The notes under the pieces: generated by a model | Told to the model about the DNA's origin: nothing | Database searches by the model: none | What the model saw: only the letters and a program-made list of their open reading frames with translations | Part shown: in pieces, positions 6,401 to 8,933 of the stretch | How the letters are laid out: every line of letters starts with the position of its first letter | How positions within the stretch are numbered: the first letter of the stretch is position 1 | Source of the DNA: Verrucomicrobiota bacterium | GTDB lineage: Bacteria > Verrucomicrobiota > Verrucomicrobiia > Limisphaerales > SXQI01 | Length of the DNA stretch: 8,933 bases | Direction of reading: 5' to 3' | Assembly (NCBI GenBank): GCA_008933045.1 | Contig: WBXJ01000123.1 | Span: 1 to 8,933 of the forward strand | Position numbers and translations under genes: made by a program

Positions 6401-8933
6401 GGCACCATTGTCGTTCACTCGTGCAATGCCCCGTCGTGCAATGCCGTTATACACCGTAAACGCTCCTCCGATAATGACCTTACGATTCCCATCAACAAAG
6501 GTCTCGGCCACAGCGTGCACTGGATTATCAGGACCAGAACCCGGGTTAAATGTGTTATCAAGAGCACCCGCAGATGTTAGGCGAGCCAGATACTTGTAAG
6601 GGAAACCGTTCACATTGGAGAACGCACCCACGATATAAACCTTGTTGTTAGTGCTCTGAAGCACCATGGAACGCACCGATCCATCAACCTCCAACCCTTC
6701 TGCAAAACTGGTGTCGAGGGTTCCGTCGCTATTTTCCCTTGCCACATGTTGGCGGGTCTGACGGTTCATCAGGATGAATTCTCCGCCAACCAATAATTTA
6801 CCATCGGGTTGAAGCAAGAGGGTATTGATCGCCCCACCCGCTCCGCCCGTGGTTGCGAAATCAGTATCCACAGAACCAGCAGGGATATTCTTGCTCTCGT
6901 TATCCACGATGAACAAAGTCGCATTGGTCAACAGCCCGAGAACCGCATTCGTCGGATTTCCCAACTTGATCAGCACCCGCCGTTCACCATCCGCCAGAGC
7001 ATCGTCCAAAATAGGAATGACGAAGGACTTGCTCATCTCGCCAGGTCCGAACGTTAAGGTTCCATTGGTGTGGGTATAATCTTTCCCTTCGATCGCCGTG
7101 TTCGTCACGGTCGTGAAATCCACAGAGACAGATTCCGCTGATCCACCACGGCGGATCACAGTGATTACTGAGTTCGTTCCGTTCTCGTCGGCAAGATATT
7201 GGCCAAGAGTGAAAGCGAGTTTTCCGTAGTTATCATCGTCTTGAATTGTGACCGTATTCGTCGATCGCAAACCGATCGCTCCGTTAGGCACAGCATTGGT
7301 TAGGAACAGGATGAATCGCTCAGGTTTTTCAACAATGCCGTCATTGTAAATGGGAACGAAAATGGTCCTCGGCGTCGTATCTTGGTCATTCCAAGTCAAG
7401 GTTCCGGAAACTTCCAAATAATCGTAAGGGGAGAAAGCCGTGTCGCTGACGGTTCCATAACCAACTGTAATCACCCCGACATTTCCGCCGGTGCGTTTCA
7501 CCGTGATGGACGCCTTCCCGTCCAACTCACTCACACTGAGGGCAGTAGACGCAAAACCGATTCGGCCTGGCGCGAAGTCATTATCAATAATGGTCAAAAG
7601 TGCCGTGCTATTCGTGCCAATGGACGCCCCGGGTGACGCGCTGAATAAGGTCAGGCTGACGACCTCATCCAACTCAACCGTCTGGTCATCACGAACTTGA
7701 ATTGTAAAACTCTTGTTCGTTTGTCCACCAGAGAAGGTCAAGCTTCCGCTCGTTGCAGTATAATCGGCCCCGGCAGTCGCGTCGGTCGAATTAGTCCCAC
7801 TGATCGACATATACTTCACGGACACCATAGCACTCAGGTTCCCTGATCGAACTACATTTACCGTGACCTGACCGGTATTCTCATCAACATCGTAGGAGGT
7901 CGCTGCGAAGTTCAGCACACTGGTTCCGAAATCATTATCAAGAATAATCGCGCTCGCCTTCGAATTCTCCCCTTGTGCAGGCAGCGTGAGAATTGGTTCC
8001 CCACCCAAAACAATAACTCCCACAGGCGGTCCAAGTAATAACTCAAAATTCTCATCACCCTCCATGAGTTTATCATCAACAATTTTAACCATTGGAGTTA
8101 AGCTGTTAGTATTGCCGGTAATCAGATCCGTGTTCGCCGGCACTGGTAACCAACTTTGAATGTTCGTCAGCCCCGTGTAATCAGCACCACTTAACGCGGC
8201 TCCATCGCGAGAAAATAACTGCACCGCCATCGACCCCAGATCACCATTGATGCGTCGGATTGCGGTGACCATACTCCCGCCGCCTTCATCAACTCCGTAA
8301 TTCTTGCTGGCAAATTCGACATTCCCCGGCGCACGCCCAGCTCCACCGACCAACCGTGCGATATTGCTACGTGGCCGCATCGAGGTGCGTGTCAGCCCAC
8401 CGCCCACGTGCGTGAATGACCCGCCTACGACGAGATTATCGGAGGCGTCGAGTGTCAGAGCGTAAATCACGCCGATCGGGGCAAATCCGGCTGGATTCGG
8501 AAAACCTGCGTATTGGTTGAATGCCGTATCTAGGAAGCTCGTGTCCAAAGTCCCGTTCGAAAACAACCGTGCCACATTCACCCGTCGGGTATAATTGTAG
8601 CTAAGAAACCGCCCGCCGATGTAAACCTTGCCGTCGGCCTGAAGCGAAATAGAGCTTACCGTGTCATCCGGCCCAGAACCTGTGACAAAACCTCGATCAA
8701 GAACGCCGTTGCTCAACAATCGCACTAATCCGCGCTGTGGGACGCTGTTGAACATCTGAAAGGCACCACCGATAATTACCCGACCGCTTGAGTCCTCTGC
8801 GATCGCGTAGACGGTCGAATCTGCCCCCAGACCTACATCGAAATCGATATCGAAGGATCCATCATTGTTAAGCCGAGCGATGCGGGTGGCAGGGTTTCCA
8901 TCCACGCTTGTAAAGTCGCCAGCAATAATGACC
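3479..8933 (-). CDS. Giant Calx-beta / delta-60 repeat protein (gene A), 5' end outside the window
   Basis: One uninterrupted minus-strand frame of 1817 codons runs from the right edge to the TAA at 3481-3479. The true start is missing: a GTG at 8905 looks like a possible start, but the codons before it (VIIAGDFTS) are the core of a delta-60 repeat, so that GTG is internal. Order from the N-terminal side: delta-60 repeats (one partial, three whole) at 8933-8330; four Calx-beta domains at 8329-6895; seven delta-60 repeats at 6888-5781; three Calx-beta domains at 5778-4763; seven delta-60 repeats at 4761-3712; a C-terminal domain of about 70 residues. Typical repeat signatures are DG.LD..F, QPDGK and IGG.F...NG....IARL; Calx-beta domains show DEN or TEG near the start and IDNDF-like ends. 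I infer an exported, Ca2+-stabilised, multi-propeller surface or extracellular protein. No transmembrane stretch, LPXTG or PEP-CTERM signal is seen at the C-terminus. Ligand and function are unknown. Confidence 0.94.
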   Translation of the reverse strand, partial: VIIAGDFTSVDGNPATRIARLNNDGSFDIDFDVGLGADSTVYAIAEDSSGRVIIGGAFQMFNSVPQRGLVRLLSNGVLDRGFVTGSGPDDTVSSISLQADGKVYIGGRFLSYNYTRRVNVARLFSNGTLDTSFLDTAFNQYAGFPNPAGFAPIGVIYALTLDASDNLVVGGSFTHVGGGLTRTSMRPRSNIARLVGGAGRAPGNVEFASKNYGVDEGGGSMVTAIRRINGDLGSMAVQLFSRDGAALSGADYTGLTNIQSWLPVPANTDLITGNTNSLTPMVKIVDDKLMEGDENFELLLGPPVGVIVLGGEPILTLPAQGENSKASAIILDNDFGTSVLNFAATSYDVDENTGQVTVNVVRSGNLSAMVSVKYMSISGTNSTDATAGADYTATSGSLTFSGGQTNKSFTIQVRDDQTVELDEVVSLTLFSASPGASIGTNSTALLTIIDNDFAPGRIGFASTALSVSELDGKASITVKRTGGNVGVITVGYGTVSDTAFSPYDYLEVSGTLTWNDQDTTPRTIFVPIYNDGIVEKPERFILFLTNAVPNGAIGLRSTNTVTIQDDDNYGKLAFTLGQYLADENGTNSVITVIRRGGSAESVSVDFTTVTNTAIEGKDYTHTNGTLTFGPGEMSKSFVIPILDDALADGERRVLIKLGNPTNAVLGLLTNATLFIVDNESKNIPAGSVDTDFATTGGAGGAINTLLLQPDGKLLVGGEFILMNRQTRQHVARENSDGTLDTSFAEGLEVDGSVRSMVLQSTNNKVYIVGAFSNVNGFPYKYLARLTSAGALDNTFNPGSGPDNPVHAVAETFVDGNRKVIIGGAFTVYNGIARRGIARVNDNGATDKAFDPGSGIDGTVYSIVVERDGRILIGGDFTSVDGVPRNSLARLNIDGSLDLSFDAKFAPDSAIRSIVVDFDDSIVIGGVFNSVGGVTKNSIARLKVDGSLDLGFDVGLGASGPIYTMAVQQDGKILAAGDFNEFGGLLSNRITRLNPDGSSDPTINFGAGANGFIASIAVQNDRQIMIGGGFTEFDGTSRKHLARLYGGSFTGSGSVEFLAPAYTILESLTNSVVIVRRTGGLSGSVGVTLKTQPFTAEANVDYVDVTTNLVFAQGESFKKVWVPVINDNLAEPDKTLQLYLTNYTGGVSSGNQPFTLLTVVSEDSVIGFSESVYSVNETAVGGRASISLQREGVTAVAISVTLTTQNGTASSGSDYTAVNTVVKFDVGQTVAVVAIPITDDNAVEGNETITLVLSAPSNGAMLGVATATLTISDNDFAPGVLSLASSYTVTEGAENALITVNRTGGRAGIVGIDYWTDSLTATANTDYTGVSGTLLFLDGEVTKTIKLPITQDLRIEGNETLRLTISTPTGGAALGSITTSIITITDDDFGPGSFDSSFSIPGGIAGAGGAGVVRSMNLLEDGKILIGGSFTSVGGASRRDHARLQLNGSLDASYTTGSGITGVNAMVISGAGKIYVGATDSAYVGLRSANGAADSTFAQIAGLNGPVYAVLPQEDGKVIVGGGFTQPAAGLIRLDRNGALDISLNPDGGFGGGVVNQLVSAGEGSFYVGGNFTSAGGLSRSALVRILSTGLLDGTFNAGSGNNGNVLCILPLADGKLLVAGEFTSFNGVSRTRIARLTRAGKVDTEYKPAAVNGTIRALALAPNGKLYIGGDFTKVDGEPRVRLALLGKDGSLDLGFDPGQGPDASVYDLALQADGQLLIAGAFTKVNGFASTGVARVNGERAVPLSPVITSVKQLENGDIGLVFESEAGRTYILEISTDLKTWSPLSQTISTGNTTEIRDSALGDNAARFYRLIVKE
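3482..3700 (-). other. C-terminal beta-strand domain of gene A, verrucomicrobial type
   Basis: The last 70 or so residues start SPVITSVKQLENGDIGLVF, continue with GRTYILEISTDLKTW, and end AARFYRLIVKE. The pattern TY.LE.STDL..W.....T..........D......RFYRL recurs, from general knowledge, at the ends of large exported proteins of Verrucomicrobia and related phyla. It may act as a terminal export or anchoring module, but that role is not shown by the sequence. It lacks a hydrophobic helix with a basic tail (so no PEP-CTERM) and has no LPXTG motif. Confidence 0.6.
3712..4761 (-). repeat. Third delta-60 block of gene A: seven repeats, two of them degenerate
   Basis: Units run from PGSFDSSF to GVARVNG, with cores ILIGGSF, IYVGATD, VIVGGGF, FYVGGNF, LLVAGEF, LYIGGDF and LLIAGAF. 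The second unit is only about 43 residues and has lost the GG.F...NG turn; the third is shortened after GGGFTQPAAG. The remaining units are normal (about 49-52 residues). The block is followed directly by the C-terminal domain rather than by another Calx-beta array. Confidence 0.9.
4763..5778 (-). repeat. Array of three Calx-beta domains in gene A
   Basis: Approximate borders are 5778-5442, 5441-5101 and 5100-4763. Starts are SVEFLAPAYTILES, IGFSESVYSVNETAVGG and VLSLASSYTVTEGAEN. The second and third end ISDNDFAPG and ITDDDFGPG. The first ends LLTVVSEDS, lacking the usual DNDF, and opens with ILES in place of DEN or EG, so it may bind Ca2+ weakly or not at all. All three have the DYT/DYV strand and PI.DD/VINDN-type strands. 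Confidence 0.9.
5781..6888 (-). repeat. Second delta-60 block of gene A: seven repeats
   Basis: Seven units of about 51 residues run from AGSVDTDF to LARLYGGSF. Their cores are LLVGGEF, VYIVGAF, VIIGGAF, ILIGGDF, IVIGGVF, ILAAGDF and IMIGGGF. This is the most regular block in the window: nearly every unit has D.SFD...G.....I.SI, then GG.F, then a SIARL-like end. The period is a little shorter than the roughly 57-61 residues usually quoted for the family. A seven-bladed propeller is the natural reading. Confidence 0.92.
6895..8329 (-). repeat. Array of four Calx-beta domains in gene A
   Basis: Approximate borders are 8329-7928, 7918-7567, 7566-7222 and 7221-6895. Domain starts are NVEFASKNYGVDEG, VLNFAATSYDVDEN, IGFASTALSVSELDG and LAFTLGQYLADENG. 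Ends are ILDNDFG, IIDNDFAPG, IQDDDNYG and IVDNES. Each contains the DYT/DYL strand followed by SGTLTF or similar and a PI.DD...E strand. The first is longer than the others and carries the VLGG.P. insert shared with gene B. All four keep acidic residues at both usual Ca2+-binding positions; Ca2+ binding itself is inferred. Confidence 0.9.
8330..8933 (-). repeat. First delta-60 block of gene A, N-terminal part missing
   Basis: Four repeat cores are visible: VIIAGDF (unit cut by the edge), VIIGGAF, VYIGGRF and LVVGGSF. The final unit is lengthened after DTSFLDTAFNQYAG, as in gene B's final unit, and ends IARLVGG just before the first Calx-beta domain. By analogy with the three complete blocks in this window, three more repeats probably lie beyond the right edge. 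Confidence 0.9.

Noticed and set aside
3479..8905. GTG at 8905 as the true start of gene A
   Set aside because: The nine in-frame codons before it (VIIAGDFTS) are the core of a delta-60 repeat, no signal peptide follows the GTG, and the frame is open to the window edge.
1..8933. Mobile element, phage or defence system
   Set aside because: No transposase, integrase, nuclease, helicase or toxin motif was seen in either strand, and no terminal inverted repeats were noticed.

Overview
The window holds almost nothing but two very large, tandem, minus-strand genes for secreted repeat proteins, separated by a 131-bp spacer. Both run off the window: the first (upstream in transcription, at the right) has lost its 5' end, and the second (at the left) has lost its 3' end. 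No RNA gene, mobile element, CRISPR array, defence gene or enzyme gene was found on either strand. The long plus-strand reading frames are antisense shadows of the two genes.

Layout, in transcription order (right to left). Gene A (8933 down to 3479, at least 1817 codons) reads: part of a delta-60 repeat block (4 repeats visible), four Calx-beta-like domains, a block of seven delta-60 repeats, three Calx-beta-like domains, a second block of seven delta-60 repeats, then a short C-terminal domain ending RFYRLIVKE and a TAA stop. The spacer (3478-3348) carries a small imperfect hairpin and a perfect 12-bp palindrome. Gene B (3347 down past position 1, at least 1115 codons) starts with an export signal, followed by three divergent Calx-beta-like domains, one block of seven delta-60 repeats, a fourth Calx-beta-like domain and the beginning of a fifth.

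The two proteins are paralogues. The last two repeats of gene A's first delta-60 block and the following Calx-beta domain match the same stretch of gene B, including an unusual insert in the final repeat and a shared VLGG.P. segment. If the architecture is conserved, each intact protein would be about 2,500 residues. Gene A would then start roughly 2 kb beyond the right edge, and gene B would end roughly 4 kb beyond the left edge.

The main structural observation is that all three complete delta-60 blocks contain exactly seven repeats. This fits closed seven-bladed beta-propellers joined by strings of Ca2+-binding Calx-beta sandwiches. The likely role is an extracellular or cell-surface structural, adhesive or binding protein; no catalytic motif was seen and the ligand is unknown.

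Organism: a Gram-negative environmental bacterium, most likely of the Verrucomicrobia/Planctomycetes group. The clues are the protein type, the C-terminal domain of the form TY.LE.S.DL..W...RFYRL, the signal peptide ending GRA/Q, and the lack of a good Shine-Dalgarno sequence. This is an inference from protein style, not from a marker gene.
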